Part shown: piece by piece, positions 43,809 to 56,433 of the stretch | How the letters are laid out: every line of letters starts with the position of its first letter | Numbering within the stretch: the stretch's first letter is position 1 | Source of the DNA: Mytilus edulis | Taxonomy: Eukaryota; Mollusca; Bivalvia; Mytilida; Mytilidae | Length of the DNA: 64,000 bases | Direction: 5' to 3' | Assembly: GCF_963676685.1 (NCBI RefSeq) | Contig: NC_092354.1 | Coordinates: 17,428,746 to 17,492,745, forward strand | Notes under the pieces: generated by a model | What the model saw: the letters and a program-made list of their open reading frames with translations, nothing else | Told to the model about the DNA's origin: nothing | The model's database searches: none | Translations under genes and position numbers: made by a program

Positions 43809-44260
43809 AATGTTTCCTATGCTATTATAAATTACTCAAGAGTACCAATCTCCCGAGTTATCGGTCTTTGCTCTCATGAGAGATTGCAAGAGTACAAGAC
43901 CTTAAGTCGGTTTTCAATTTGAAAATTTAATCACCCCTGGCCAGTATTTAAAAGTATATGAACTGTAAACTTTGAACTTGACCTTTATCTGTTTATAATA
44001 TTGCTAGTGTATCCAGGATCTAACTACTCTTCTATGCTTTCAAATATTTAGCCAGGGGATTTGGACAGCCCTACACTTGCTGAAAATATTAATGAATTTT
44101 AATTCCGAGAGTTAGATTCCATTTTGACTGTTAAAGTCAAAGACTGAGGACCCAATTTATCCCCTTTAGACATGATCCGGTGATTTTGATAGCTAAGAGC
44201 TCGTCACTTTTGTAATTTACGTTACTAAACGGTTTTCAAATCAATTTCGTCACCTCGAGA

Positions 44261-44338
44261 CCAATCGGCAATACTCGGGTGAGGGTAAATTCGCTACTCT
44301 TCTTCTATTTACGGAAACTGCCCGATTTATGACGAGTG
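44261..44338 (+). mobile_element. Mini palindromic element, copy 5
   Basis: AATCGGCAATACTCGGGTGA ... CTACTCTTCTTCTATTTACG ... GCCCGATTTATGACGAGTG. No target duplication seen. Confidence 0.65.
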
Positions 44339-44508
44339 ACATAGAAAAATCCTGGCATCAGAGATCACAGAAATCCAGCATGTTAGATAAAAAGATAGTT
44401 CAATCTCATAAAACCATGCAATTACAAAGGTTACAGAGATGTTCAAAATTAAAAATGCATAACATTTCGGATGAGATAACATATAAAGGAATATACATGT
44501 ATAATATT

Positions 44509-44955
44509 GAGAATGGGAATGGGGAATGTGTCCAAGAGACAACAACCCGACCATAGCGCAGACAACAACCGAAGGCCACCAATTGGTCTTAAATGCACCG
44601 ATAAATTCCCGCACCCGGAGGCGTCCTTCAGATGGCCCGTAAACAAACAGTGACCGTCTACTGGGTCAGTGATAATAGACGTCATGCTAAACTCAAAATT
44701 ATACACAAAAAAATAAAATTAAAAATCATACAAGACTTAAATCCACCGAAAGGCCAGAGGCTCCTGACTTAGGACATGCGCAAAAATGCAGCGGGGTTAA
44801 ACATGTTTTTTTTGAGATTTCAACCCTCCCCCTTTATATCTAGCCAATGTAGAAAAAACAAACGCACAACAGTACTTGCAGTAAAAATCAGTTTAAGAGA
44901 AGTCCGAGTCCGATGTCAGAAGAGGGCACAAAAGAAAATAAACAAAATGACAATT
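44509..44955 (-). repeat. Mussel interspersed repeat R1, reverse orientation
   Basis: GAGAATGGGAATGGGGAATG ... AACAACCCGACCATAG ... TCCCGCACCCGGAGGCGTCC ... GGAGAAGTCCGAGTCCG-like end. The longest R1 copy in the window. Short frames over it (44327-44967) are not host genes. Confidence 0.85.
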
Positions 44956-46237
44956 ATACTTAAATAACAAAGCACTACAAGCAGTTACTGACATGCCAGT
45001 TCCAGAACTTAATTATAAACTAAAATTATGAATGTCTTTATCATAGATTGATATCTGGCACATTCCCTCCCATTAGGGGTTTAGTATTGTACCATCATAC
45101 ACCATCATAAAACATACGAAAAGAACATGACCCGTTTCATGACAACAACTGGTTTTAAAATAAATGTGTTCAATTCTGATGCAAAGATATATTAACATAT
45201 AAAGGAATATAGATATATAGATATATAGATATAGGTTGCATTTCTGAAAATATTGAAAATGCAATTTCTCATAAGAACTCCTTTTACGGCTAAAACTGTA
45301 CCACTTTTACTATGAAGTTTTGAAAAAAAAATCTTATCCAAGAATTGAAAGTTCATCTGCACCAACATTTTTTTTCAAAGGTAAAAATATACACTGGTAT
45401 TAAAGAGATAATAGTAACTGCAATTACGAGTATCCCAATATGGCGACGGTAGATATAGGTAAAATCTTTATACTCATTTTTCTTAAATGTAGCATGCTTT
45501 TGTCAATAGTTACTCAGCTGCAAGGTTTATCTATACCATTACATCATATTTGAATCGTAACGGTGCACTGGAATCGTCTGAGCGCTTTGAAAATTGCCGT
45601 TGAAAAATTCGGTATGATAATCGTAACTCTATGGTATTTTTCTTCTTTGATAATCGTAATTTTCTCTATCGGATAATAGTAACTGAAACATAATAAATGT
45701 GTCTTTCAGCATTCAATGGTATTTTGTGTGTTAAAAATGCAAATGTCAAGTTTAACAATGACATAAACGTATATAAAAATAAATGAAGAAACTTACAGGT
45801 TAATATCTAGGACAAATTTACCTATATATATATATATATATATACAGTCATGGGACTAAAGTGAGTTCCCAGTAAAAAAAAGTCCTATCATTTCAACTTG
45901 TATATCTATCTATAACTGAAAACAATATGCATAACCTTTTAGTTTAAACATATTTTACTTGCAAAAGTAGCAAAAGGGATTGGACAGAAGTTATAACAAC
46001 ATTAGAGACGTCCTCTCCCAATATAAATATAAACACAAAGTACATTAGATAATGGCGAAAAAAAACACAACATAGTAGTAATGCATGTAATACATACTTC
46101 AAACAAAAATTAGAAATAAAAAGAAAAAAGAAAAAAAAATACAATATAATAAGGAATAATAATGAAACAACTAGACTGAAGTGAAAGGTTGTGAAGTAGA
46201 AATTTAGAATGTTAATTGACTGCTTTAAATCTTTGTG

Positions 46238-47460
46238 TTATTCTGATATAAGATTGTACGGACTCAAAATGTCTTTGTTTTGCTGAAAAGAAAGGTCACC
46301 GTCACCAGCTAAAAGAAGCTCAATGGATGTAGCATAACTTTCTAATTTTGAAAACAGTATTTCTCTGGCTTCGTTGTGAAGAGCGCACTGTAAAAAATAG
46401 TGTATACTATCCTCAACAGGGTGGCCACAGCTGCATGCGGGACTGGGTTTAATATTAACACGATGTAAATCTGAATTTAAAGAACTGCACATATTTCTCA
46501 AACGTGTATGAATGATATTAATTTTCTATCCCCACAACTAAAATAGGAAGGTGGCTGTATCAATTTGGACTTCATCTTTCGTTTAAAAATATTTATGTTT
46601 TGGACGTACGTATGTCGGGGGGAAGGCTATTCCATTCAAAAGTAGTGGATGGGAAAAAGGATTTTCTAGTTCTGTCTAGTCTATAACCGGGTACTACATA
46701 ATTATTACTGTTTCGCAAATCGTAGTTAGATACTTGACCAACAAGCGGGGGCATTAAATCACAGAGATAATCAGGGGCAGTCTCATTATGTATCAACAAG
46801 CGGGGGCATTAAATCACAGAGATAATCAGGGGCAGTCTCATTATGTATAGAATAGAACATATTGAGCATTCTGGATTTTCTTCTGTTCACAAGCAATTGC
46901 CAGCCAGTTTCAAAATATATAGCTTCCCGACTAGCAAACACGGGCAACCCAGTTACTAACCTCCCTGCTTCTAACTGAACATGTTCTAAATTGTCGGCTT
47001 CTTGTTGAGTACAACCATCCCATAACTCACATGCATATTCCATAACGGGTCTTATAAAAGTTAAATATATACGAGCAAGATAATTTCTATTCAATACATA
47101 TTTCAATTTTTTAAGAACATTTAATCTCGTGCTTGCACACTTTAAAATATTTTCTATATGTGTATGGAATTTATCATTGGAATCAAAAGTAATCCCTAAG
47201 TGTTTATGACAGGAGACAAATTCTACTAATTGGTTTTGAAATTCTATTTCAATATCATCTAAATGAAGTATGGCAGGAGAATATCATAGCCTTTGTCTTA
47301 TTTAGTTTTATTAAGAGGCCACTATGCCATACCCTATCAAAAGCTTTCGAGGTATCACATAATATAAGAGATGTTATACAGCGATCATCAAGTGACATGC
47401 ATATCCTATAATAAATTTCTATTAGCTGGTGAACCTTTTGATATATACATGTACCTGTTA
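46238..47460 (-). pseudogene. LINE ORF2 relic (C-terminal RT part)
   Basis: Minus-strand order: SLILCDTSKAFDRVWHSGLL (RT motif A, about 47320-47385); then an internal deletion joining NKTKAMIFSC, HKHLGITFDSN and LARIYLTFIRPVMEYACELW; then EWNSLPPDIR; then the terminal CSCGHPVEDSIHYFLQC motif (46400-46450). A 55-bp tandem duplication at about 46741-46850 shifts the frame. Inactive. It lies inside the 4.3-kb inverted-repeat element. Confidence 0.85.
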
Positions 47461-48018
47461 AAGATACGGAAAATGAAGCAGCTGTCGAGACAGCTATTGT
47501 GGTAAGTAGATATTTTGATTTTTTTCAAAGTTTCAATGTTGTGTGCGCGTTTAAGTCCGTTTTTGTTTGGTTTTTTTTAGGGGGAGGGGGAGGGGGGATT
47601 AGCTATATCCCATATCCCAAAAGTGCAATCCTTTCAATTCATTGCTCAAAATGAAAGTCACGTATACCACATTTTCATATGTCATATATATGTTTTGCCT
47701 CCAATATCACGTTTATATTAAAATTCTGCGCGAAATGAACAAAAGTTTCCGTCAATAACTTTATAACTGCATTATCGGATTTAACAGTTGATACCTTTAT
47801 CAGTAGATACAAAATGTATGAGTGTTCATATTTCCCTTTTCCTTATAATTCAATAAATATAGCCGTCCATTTTTTCCCCTTTGATTCCCTTTTTTCTATT
47901 TTATACTGATATAATATATGATTTTAAAAATTTACTTCAAATGTTTTGATCAAATACCCATGTATTTTAGGACGTTTCTTTAAACAGTGTGTATGGTAAA
48001 GGATCTAAAATAGTTACA

Positions 48019-48087
48019 GTTTATTGTTACTATTGTTTATTGTTACTTTTGTTTATTGTTACTTTTGTTTATAGTTACTTTTGTTTT
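48019..48087. repeat. 18-bp tandem repeat (TTTATTGTTACTTTTGTT)
   Basis: About four head-to-tail units between AGTTTATTGTTACTATTG and ATAGTTACTTTTG. Confidence 0.85.
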
Positions 48088-48779
48088 TTGGTTTTTTTAG
48101 CCTTACCTATAGTCTTAATACGAAGCACTTGACGGACTGAAAAAAAACACACACAAATATGTATATTGATAAATTACATCAGAAGGCATAACATGTACAT
48201 CATCACAGTCGGAACTTGTTTAATTACAAAGATTTTTATAGATTTTACAACAAATATTTTGTGCTTCAGAAAAATACATGACAATTAGGTTAGGCTAATT
48301 TTTGTTTTCATTTAATAGAAAATAACTTATTGTATGGCAAGTATGCAAATACAAAAATGTTCCTTGTTTAGTACCTTCAATATTTGTCTCTACAATATCT
48401 TCCATGCATATGTATGCATCATACTTTTCATATACCGAGTATTTATGAATTTTTGAATTAGTTTGTTTCTAATATTGCGGAATATGCGTTATTTTATTCT
48501 CCACTTTGCAGTCATTCTTTGAATAAGTATTCCTTGTAAGACAATTTAAAGCCACATCAACTTCAATTCTTCATTTTCGGGCTTTTGGCCAAACTATAAG
48601 AGAACACAAATCCATGTTTGTCAAAGAACTCCACGTTACTTAATTTCATAATACACAAAAAATCCCAACCTTTCTCTATTCTTATATAGCATTAACTGTT
48701 TAAAGGATGTCATATTGTTATAATTCAAAATTAAATTTGTGTTGTTTATAGTTATTTTCTGAGATATCGAAATTTCAGT

Positions 48780-49205
48780 GACAGTCATGAAGTAGCTAAA
48801 ATGCCAAAAAAATATAGTATGATTAACAACGAGACAACTTTCCACAAGAGACCAACATGACTCAGATATTAACAAAAATAGGTCACCGTACGGCCTTCAA
48901 CAATGAGCAAAGACCACACGGCATAGACAGCTATAAAAGGCTCCGAAATGACAATGTAAGACACTTTAGACGAGAAAACTAACGGCATTATTTATTAAAA
49001 AAACTAAATTTTATGATATACTAGTATGTAGATATAGGAAGATGTGGTGTGAGTGCCAATGAGACATGCAACTCTCTATCCAAATAACAATTTATAAAAA
49101 GGTAAACCATTATAGGTCAATGTACGGCCTTCAACACGGAGCCTTGGCTCACACCGAACAACAAGCTATAAAGGGCCCCAAAATTACTAGTGTAAAAAAA
49201 CAATA
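48780..49205 (+). repeat. Two adjacent mussel R2 repeats
   Basis: 48780-49000 (GAGACAACTTTCCACAAGAG ... GGTCACCGTACGGCCTTCAA ... GAGAAAACTAACGGCATTA) and 49028-49200 (AATGAGACATGCAACTCTCT ... AACACGGAGCCTTGGCTCAC ... ATAAAGGGCCCC) are two related subfamilies side by side. Confidence 0.8.
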
Positions 49206-50124
49206 GCATAACATCACAACATAGAAAAACACACGTTAAAATATCAATTGGCAGACTTAACTCAATCAAAAAACATAAATTAATACACATATGTAGCTGT
49301 TTTCCTAAGAACTGTTAATAATATATGCATAAACAGAAATGTCATAAGATGTTGGAACGTTTCGTAAATAATTCATCGACATAACTTCATTATATGCTAT
49401 TAGGTATATGTTTTAAGTGTCAATATCAATAAAACACTTTCCAGTTACGATTATCTTTCCATTTTTAAATACCATAATTACGATTATCTTTTTTTCCGAG
49501 TTACGATTATCATCCCGAATTTTTCGACGGCAATTTTCAAAGCGCTTAGACGATTCCAGTGCACCTTTACGATTCAAATATGATGTACTGGTATAGATAA
49601 ACCTTGCAGCTGAGTAACTATTGACAAAAGCATGCTACATTTAAGAAAAATGAGTGTAAATATTTTACCTATATCTACCGTCGCCATATTGGGATAATCG
49701 TAATTGCAGTTACTATTATCTCTTTAATACCAGTGAATATAGGGCTGTGCGGCATATTTTCAACGTTTAAATGCCCTGAACTTCTCAGAGTTTAAACTAA
49801 CAATATTTTTCTTAACTATCCCTACCTCGAATGAAAGGTTACCACTGATTTCAATGTAAACAATATGCACATGTTTATTTACTGGTAACATTCCCAAGTT
49901 ATGTCTCTGTGAGATGGAACACAGAGAGCATAACTGGGAACCAGTATGTAAACAAAATAAATTTTCTATGAATATTCAAGATCTCCCCAAAAGAGGCGTG
50001 TTTTGAGAAACAGCTGTATTTACAAAGTGCAACCTATACTTATGATACAGTCAAATAAAGTTGTATAAAGAATTCGCATACACTTGCACTTGCATGTACA
50101 TCTCAACTCTTTAACGAAGTACAA

Positions 50125-53100
50125 GTATAGCAATATAGGGATCATTCCAAGACCTTTTCTCAGTCAAAAAGTAGATACATAAGAAACATATTTTTGTTTT
50201 ATAATAAATCATTTTATAATTATTTGTCCTGGATTAAAACCATAAAATGTAATTTTCTTGCTAAAAAACGTCATCTACAAAATATTGCATTGATGAACTA
50301 TTCACTATTGAAAGTATGATCTAATTATATCGTAAATTATAGTAAAATGTATTGATTATTAAGCATAAAATTCTACTGATTTCATTATAAAGATATTAAA
50401 ATAGATTTGATTAATTCACGGCTTATTTAAAACAAATCTGTTTTTTGTCACTAAACGTTGAAATGATAAAAGTGCAGGAAGTTCTAAATATGTTACAATC
50501 ATAAAAGATGCATTTTTTAAAAATTTGTTTAGGACGCGTGGCGACAATGCGTAGTAAATGATTTATATGCAGGAGCTATTCTTTTGTCAAATAAGTTATT
50601 GAAGTTACCTTTTATATTGGAAAAAATAATAATTATACACTGTACTTCTAAACATAAAAGTTAATAAATTATTGAAGCAAAGAAAATAAGCCATAATATG
50701 CAAATTCCCAATTGACAAAAAACAATAAAACAAATAATGACGTCTAAAAACTTGAATGTGTATTTTTTGTATTTCAAAGTTTAAAAATTGCTGAACTTTT
50801 TTTACTCATTTTATACATGAATACAAGAAATTCACTCTATGACTTTTATCAAAAAGAAATTACTATATTTGATCGTTTAACCGGAAAACGAAAGTAGTGA
50901 GAACATAGAAAGAGATCGTGTAATAAATATGTTCAGACGTCGTAAAATAATTTGAAACCAATTATCTATTTCGGAAGCTAAAAAGATCAGATTTTTCACT
51001 TCATAATTGGTCTGTCAACACTCAATAAATTTTCGATGATATAGTATATTTCCTTTCGAATGCTATTTGCTTAGGGGTCATCCATAATTGTCAACCATTT
51101 TCCAAAGTGTACAAAACGTACACTTGGGGGGAGGGGGTTAAAAAATCAACATTTTTACCGTACGCTTTTTTTTTATTTCCAGAATTTATTTCGTTTCCGT
51201 TGGGAAGGTCGATGTATAAAATCGAGAATTGGCTTGGGCGTGTTTCTCTTCTTATTTCTTCTTTATTATTTTCACTTGATGATATTTATTTCGATATCAT
51301 AATTCTCCTTAATCCGGATTGAACGATTAAAAGATCAAATCATATGAAAACTAAATCTTTCAAAAATGTAAAATTGTAATTTTTTTTAAACGAAACGTTT
51401 GCAAGCATTTCTCAGTACCCCCGATTGTCAATTTCACCTGCATTATTATAAATCGTTATCGTTTCACTCTGTTTAATAAACAAAACTGATGGAAACACTA
51501 AATTCTTTGAATGTTTTGATTTTGACAAGACGCCATTTTGTGAAAAGATTTTAAACTGGTCCTTCGATTAATTTCCTTGTAATGTATTCATAAACAGTAA
51601 ACCAATAAAACGGAAGTAAACTTATTTTTCTTAGTATAAGCCTCCTTTAATTAGGAGCACCTCCATATGAAGTTTAACCTTAACCTTAAAAATTATCCAA
51701 TATATGTACACGTTACAGTATATATATATAAACGATAATAGTGCCATGAATGGCATATTTACAGGGACCTTTTAAATAGAAATACAGGCGGGAAATTTAA
51801 AAACTTAAAATGTTTTAAAACATTACACTTTTATTGATTGCTGTCTTGAGCTCTGATTCCATCAACAACTGTCAGTCCATACTTTACCAATGCAATATAA
51901 CCATGCATTTCCCTTTCTTTGGTTCTTAGCATAGTTTATGTGCCCTTTTGTTAATCTTTTGCATGCTCTAGGTGCCCTTTTTAATTGGAGTTCCCACTGT
52001 GTGATAGGGGAAACACTAATCTTTGAACTCTTTATTCTAACAAAACACAAGCATCACAGATAGATGTCATCAAATAAAACCGTCAGATATGTTTTAGTTT
52101 ATTTTCAATGCAAATTTCTATATTAAACTAAAATATAATAAACAGGATCTTCTTTTTATTAAGAATGTTTGATTCCTCTGTTGAAATCTGAAAATGGTTG
52201 ATGTACACTTTTTGAGGGAGGGTGGGGGGTCTGAAAAAGTGTACGTTTTGTACACTTTGGAAAATGGTTGACAATTATGGATGATCCCTTATGTTGAAGT
52301 ATGTATCCTATATTCCTGTTGGTTTTCAGAACAAGGCAAATACATCTAGAAACAATAGAGGGTCTAGATGGGGTTTCAAGAAAAGAGAAAAGTTGCATCT
52401 TAAAAAGGTACGAAATAAAAGGCAAACTAATAATTTAAAACTGAATTATGAAAAAAACAGAGTGATAACGTATGGCGAATAGTGGACCAAAACAATATAT
52501 TGATAAATAACATACACGAAAATGACATAAAAAATGGATTACAGTAATGCAGACCATGCATACATACAGACCCTCAGAATAAGACGTATGGCAAATATAG
52601 TGAATCAGACATTCAGACGTGAAAACAATATCAATTACACAGTTTTACTTAAAAACAAAACTGGTTTATAAATTGGTCGAAATAATAATTAATTATTCAT
52701 AATTTACATGGATATTTTTCATTTAAATCAGAGACGTTTTGTTTCATGGAGTTTGTTTTAGTTTTGAGACTATTGTATAACCATAATGAAAAATAAACAG
52801 TTGGTGTGTTAGTTTCGTTGACAGATATCACTTTTATTTTACACGTATAGCAATATAGGCCGGGATCATTCCAAGACCTTTCCTCAGTCAAAAAGTAGAT
52901 ACATAAGAAACATATTTTTTTTTTATAATAAATCATTTTATAATCATTTGTTCTGGATTAAAACCATAAAATGTATTTTGTTTTTGCTAAAAAACGTAAT
53001 CTATATAATATTGCATTGATGAACTGTTCACTATTCAAAGTATGATCTAATTATATCGTAAATTATAGTAAAATGTATCAGTATTGATTATTAAGCATAA

Positions 53101-54227
53101 AATTCTACTGATTTCATTATAAAGATATTAAAATAGATTTGATTAATTCACGGCCTATTTAAAACAAATCTGATTTTTTGTCACTAAACGTTGAAATGAT
53201 CAAAGTGCAGGGAAATTCTAAAAATGTTTCACGATCATAAAACGTGCATTTTTATAGATTGGTTTTGGAAGCGTGGCGACAATGCGTAGTAAATGATTAA
53301 TATTGACAAAAACAACAAAAAAGTAATTACGTTTAAAAACTTAAATGTGTAAAAAAAATTAAAGTTTAAAAATTGCTGAACTTTTTTTTACTCATTTTAT
53401 ACTTGAATACGAGAAATTCACTCTATGACTTTTATCAAAAAGAAATTACTAGTACTATATTTGATCGTTTAACCGGAAAACGAAAGTATTGAGAATATAG
53501 AAAGAGATCGTGTAATAAATATGTTCAGACGTCGTAAAATAATTTGAAACCAATTCTCATTCGTTCGGAAACTATAACTTTTCGTTCGGAAGCTAAAAAG
53601 ATCAGATTTTTCACTTCATAATTGGTCTGTCAACACTCAATAAATTGTCCATGATGATATAATTAAGCACCAGTATATTTCCTTTCGAATGCTATTTGCT
53701 TATGTTGAAGTATGTATCCTATTTTCCTGTTGGTTTTCAGAACGAGGCAAATCTGACACCGAGAAAATAAGAGGGTCTAGATGGGGGTTCTAGAAAAGAG
53801 AAAAGTTACATCTTAAAAAGGTACGAAATAAAAGGCAAACTAATAATTTAAAACTGAATTATGAAAAAAACAGGGTGATAAAGTATGGCGAATAGTGGAC
53901 CAAAAAAAATATATTGATAAATAACATACACGAAAATGACATAAAAAATGGATTACAGTAATGCAGACCATGCATACATACAGACCCTCAGAATAAGACG
54001 TATATATCAAATATAGTGAATCAGACATTCAGACGTGAATACAGAAAACAATATCAATAACACAGTTTTACTAAAAAAACAAAACTGGTTTGTAAATTGG
54101 TCGAAATAATGATTAATTATTCATAATTTACATGGATATTTTTCATTTAAATCAGAGACGTTTTGTTAAATGGAGTTTGTTTTGATCTTGAGAATATTGT
54201 ATAACCATAATGAAAAATAAACAGTTG
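50125..54227. repeat. Tandem duplication of a ~1.4-kb unit
   Basis: Unit 1 is 50125-52803, including a 1215-bp insertion at 51074-52288. Unit 2 is 52845-54227. Both start GTATAGCAATATAGG, continue GATCATTCCAAGACC and end ATAATGAAAAATAAACAGTTG. Many small differences plus a ~100-bp deletion in unit 2 (around 53290) show moderate age. No protein-coding frame is shared, so this is duplicated noncoding sequence or an unknown element. Confidence 0.88.
51074..52288. mobile_element. 1215-bp Harbinger-like non-autonomous DNA transposon
   Basis: Terminal inverted repeats of about 50 bp: GGGGTCATCCATAATTGTCA at the left and TGACAATTATGGATGATCCC at the right, extending through CCATTTTCCAAAGTGTAC. TTA on both sides (51071-51073 and 52289-52291). 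The tandem duplicate at 53690-53710 reads TATTTGCTTATGTTGAAG uninterrupted, which is the precise empty site. A 3-bp TTA duplication with G-rich ends fits PIF/Harbinger. Reading frames inside are short and show no transposase or Myb-like domain. Confidence 0.9.
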
Positions 54228-54565
54228 TGACGAATGCTAATTGACTATCCAGCTTGAAACATGCTATACAAACAAATCTTAATATACAAGATCCTTATTA
54301 GATTTACGTAGGCAAGGCTTAAAAAACTTAAAAAGCTTATTGATATGTATAAGAAGTTGAGTATGCCAGATTTTGAAGGAATTTATAAAAGTAGATTTAA
54401 AAGGGAAGTAACCCCAATGATTACCATCTATTATTCTTTATTTCGTTAAAATATAATTTATAATCACAATTTACAATTGGGTATAGTGTTTTTGTTGTTG
54501 TTTAATATGTCACAAACTGTATAGTTTATATGGCAATAAAACTTTGAATTGAATTGAATTGTATT
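54228..54565 (+). repeat. LINE-like 3' end with a GAATT tail
   Basis: Ends TATATGGCAATAAAACTTTG followed by (AATTG)n. 24945-24975 (ATTTTATTGCCATATAAATC) and 27440-27460 carry related ends in reverse. No coding motif could be read with confidence. Confidence 0.55.
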
Positions 54566-55480
54566 GGATTATATTTCTTTTCAAGGACGTAGCGCATCGC
54601 CTGGCAGAGCGAGGCGATTTTTTTAGGGGGTTCGGGTGGAAACGGGAGGAGTATATTTCAGCATTACTTTGAGAGAGGTCAATATATTTATATAAAAAAA
54701 GAAAAACCGAAATGATCGAGTTTATTTTTTATTAGCTAGCCTAGTAAGTAACAAAAAAAGTTTCAATATTAAAGTTAATCTCTGTTGGTCAACCAAAACT
54801 TTCCGATTCTTCTGTGACCTGTACTATTGAAAAGCTTTGTCAACTGCATCATTTCTATGCACATGGAGCATGGCAAGTCCACAAAGCCTGTCACCACCCA
54901 TTTTCCGTTTCTTAGGTTTTCATACAAATTGGTACAGAGAAGACTAGACCAACATTGTTACTTAACCGGATTTTTGACGTGATAATGTCACAAGTGATCA
55001 CAAGTTACCTGTAAAAATTCCGCTGGAAGACATGTCAACCTACCTGGACACATTATTCTACCAATTTTCAAGTCTTTGGTTTGACCACCGGGGTTCGAAC
55101 CCACGACAAACTGCACTAGAATCAATGGAACACACTAGCATACATGTACAACCAGACAATGCTGATCATAATCAGAAAGAGAAACACGAAAAAAATATTT
55201 TCAAACAATACCAAAACTATATTTCATACTTTTATTAAAGATAAATAAAAATCATGAATTGCTTTATACATTAAAGACTTCCATAGAAAAGGCGCTTCAT
55301 GATTTTGTTTAAATTAATTATAAATAGTTATTATATTTTTGGTCAATGAATTATTTTATTGATGAGCATTTGTTGTTCAGTGAGTTGATAGTGTAAACAT
55401 TGGTAACTTTAGCGTTATCGACTAAAAAATAAACCAAGGAAAGTAATAAGCCAGCATACTTATAGGGGGTGTTTATACTC
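54566..55480. other. No gene recognised; tRNA-like B-box at 55092-55102
   Basis: CCGGGGTTCGAACCCACGAC at 55088-55107 looks like the T-arm of a tRNA or tRNA-derived SINE. I could not find a matching A-box, acceptor stem or anticodon arm, so I do not call a tRNA. Confidence 0.35.
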
Positions 55481-55494
55481 ATGAGTTACCCTTT

Positions 55495-55707
55495 TCATCT
55501 TTTTCTCTCTTTAAAGAACCCGTCTTCAACCAGTTTTGTAACCATGGTAACGACATTACGATTTGTTTCAATTTCTTTATTTTGATTTGTATTCGGAACA
55601 CTTATGTTTTTACCGTCGCCGCTATGGTAAAAACTGCAATCGCTGCTGCAGATTGGAAACACTGTATGTAGTGTGCCGGTAGATAATTTGAAACTCGATA
55701 CTCGCAT
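55495..55707 (-). CDS. Small open frame, possible exon (70 aa), unknown
   Basis: The sequence is somewhat less AT-rich than its surroundings and the product is Ser/Asn/Lys-rich (begins MRVSSFKLSTGTLHT, ends KLVEDGFFKERKR). No domain recognised, no paralogue in the window. It may be chance or an isolated exon. Confidence 0.2.
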   Translation of the reverse strand: MRVSSFKLSTGTLHTVFPICSSDCSFYHSGDGKNISVPNTNQNKEIETNRNVVTMVTKLVEDGFFKERKR

Positions 55708-56433
55708 ATTAATAATGTAAAAAACATAATTGGAAAAAAAAATATGACACTTCTAAAGTTTGGTCGCCGTTTAAAATTTCTCTTCCTACAGCAACTAATA
55801 ATTTCTAATTCAAACATGTTAATATACATTTTATTGATAATCATTTCGCTTCAAACAGCCTCTGATAATTTCTAATTTAAACATGTTGAAATAGATTTTA
55901 TCAAGAACCATTTCGATTCATACTACAGCTACTGCATGATTAATGCATGTTAAAGGAAATTCTATTGACAACATTTTGTTAAGAATCAACATTTCAACTG
56001 ATAGTTAGAAATAAACATCTATCATTTAAATTTGTATAAAGTTTATTAGAAAGAAGTTTAAACCCTGCTTTGACCTGTATACAAATGTATATGCTTCTTT
56101 GAAATACAAGATAATAACAGTCAAGCCTATTATTTTGTCTACTTGGGTGATTTGTGCAAGCATATTTAATTAAAGTTCACAGCAATTTGTTGTATTCCCT
56201 ACCAGAACACTTCTAATATACACAATTTAGATATGATTTACAGCTGCATACACTATTTGTTGTATTCACTACCAGAACACTTTAATATACACAATTTTGA
56301 TATTATTTGCCTCTGTTTATTTTTGCAATAGCTAAAGTTTACTAGTTAGTTTTCCTTCTTTATTTATCAAAGAAGTGTCAATTTCACTGAGAGATTAATT
56401 CTTATTATTCTATTTAGCGCTTACTGTTTACAG

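Larger units (their letters stand above)
45392..49735. mobile_element. 4.3-kb element with ~296-bp terminal inverted repeats
   Basis: 45392-45688 and 49440-49735 are inverted copies. The outer ends are CACTGGTATTAAAGAGATAA and TTATCTCTTTAATACCAGTG. AATATA flanks both ends exactly (45386-45391 and 49736-49741), a 6-bp target duplication. Each terminal repeat carries several copies of GATAATCGTAACT / GATAATAGTAACT, which look like subterminal binding sites. The interior holds a LINE relic, two R2 repeats and an 18-bp minisatellite, and I see no transposase. So it is a non-autonomous or decayed element with nested insertions. Superfamily not assigned. A 6-bp duplication is unusual among animal DNA transposons. 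Confidence 0.72.

Noticed and set aside
44327-44967. Several frames of 63-95 codons
   Set aside because: They overlap each other and the R1 repeat, and none has a domain.
55088-55107. tRNA gene
   Set aside because: Only a T-arm-like GGTTCGAACCC block is present. No matching A-box, anticodon arm or acceptor stem was found.
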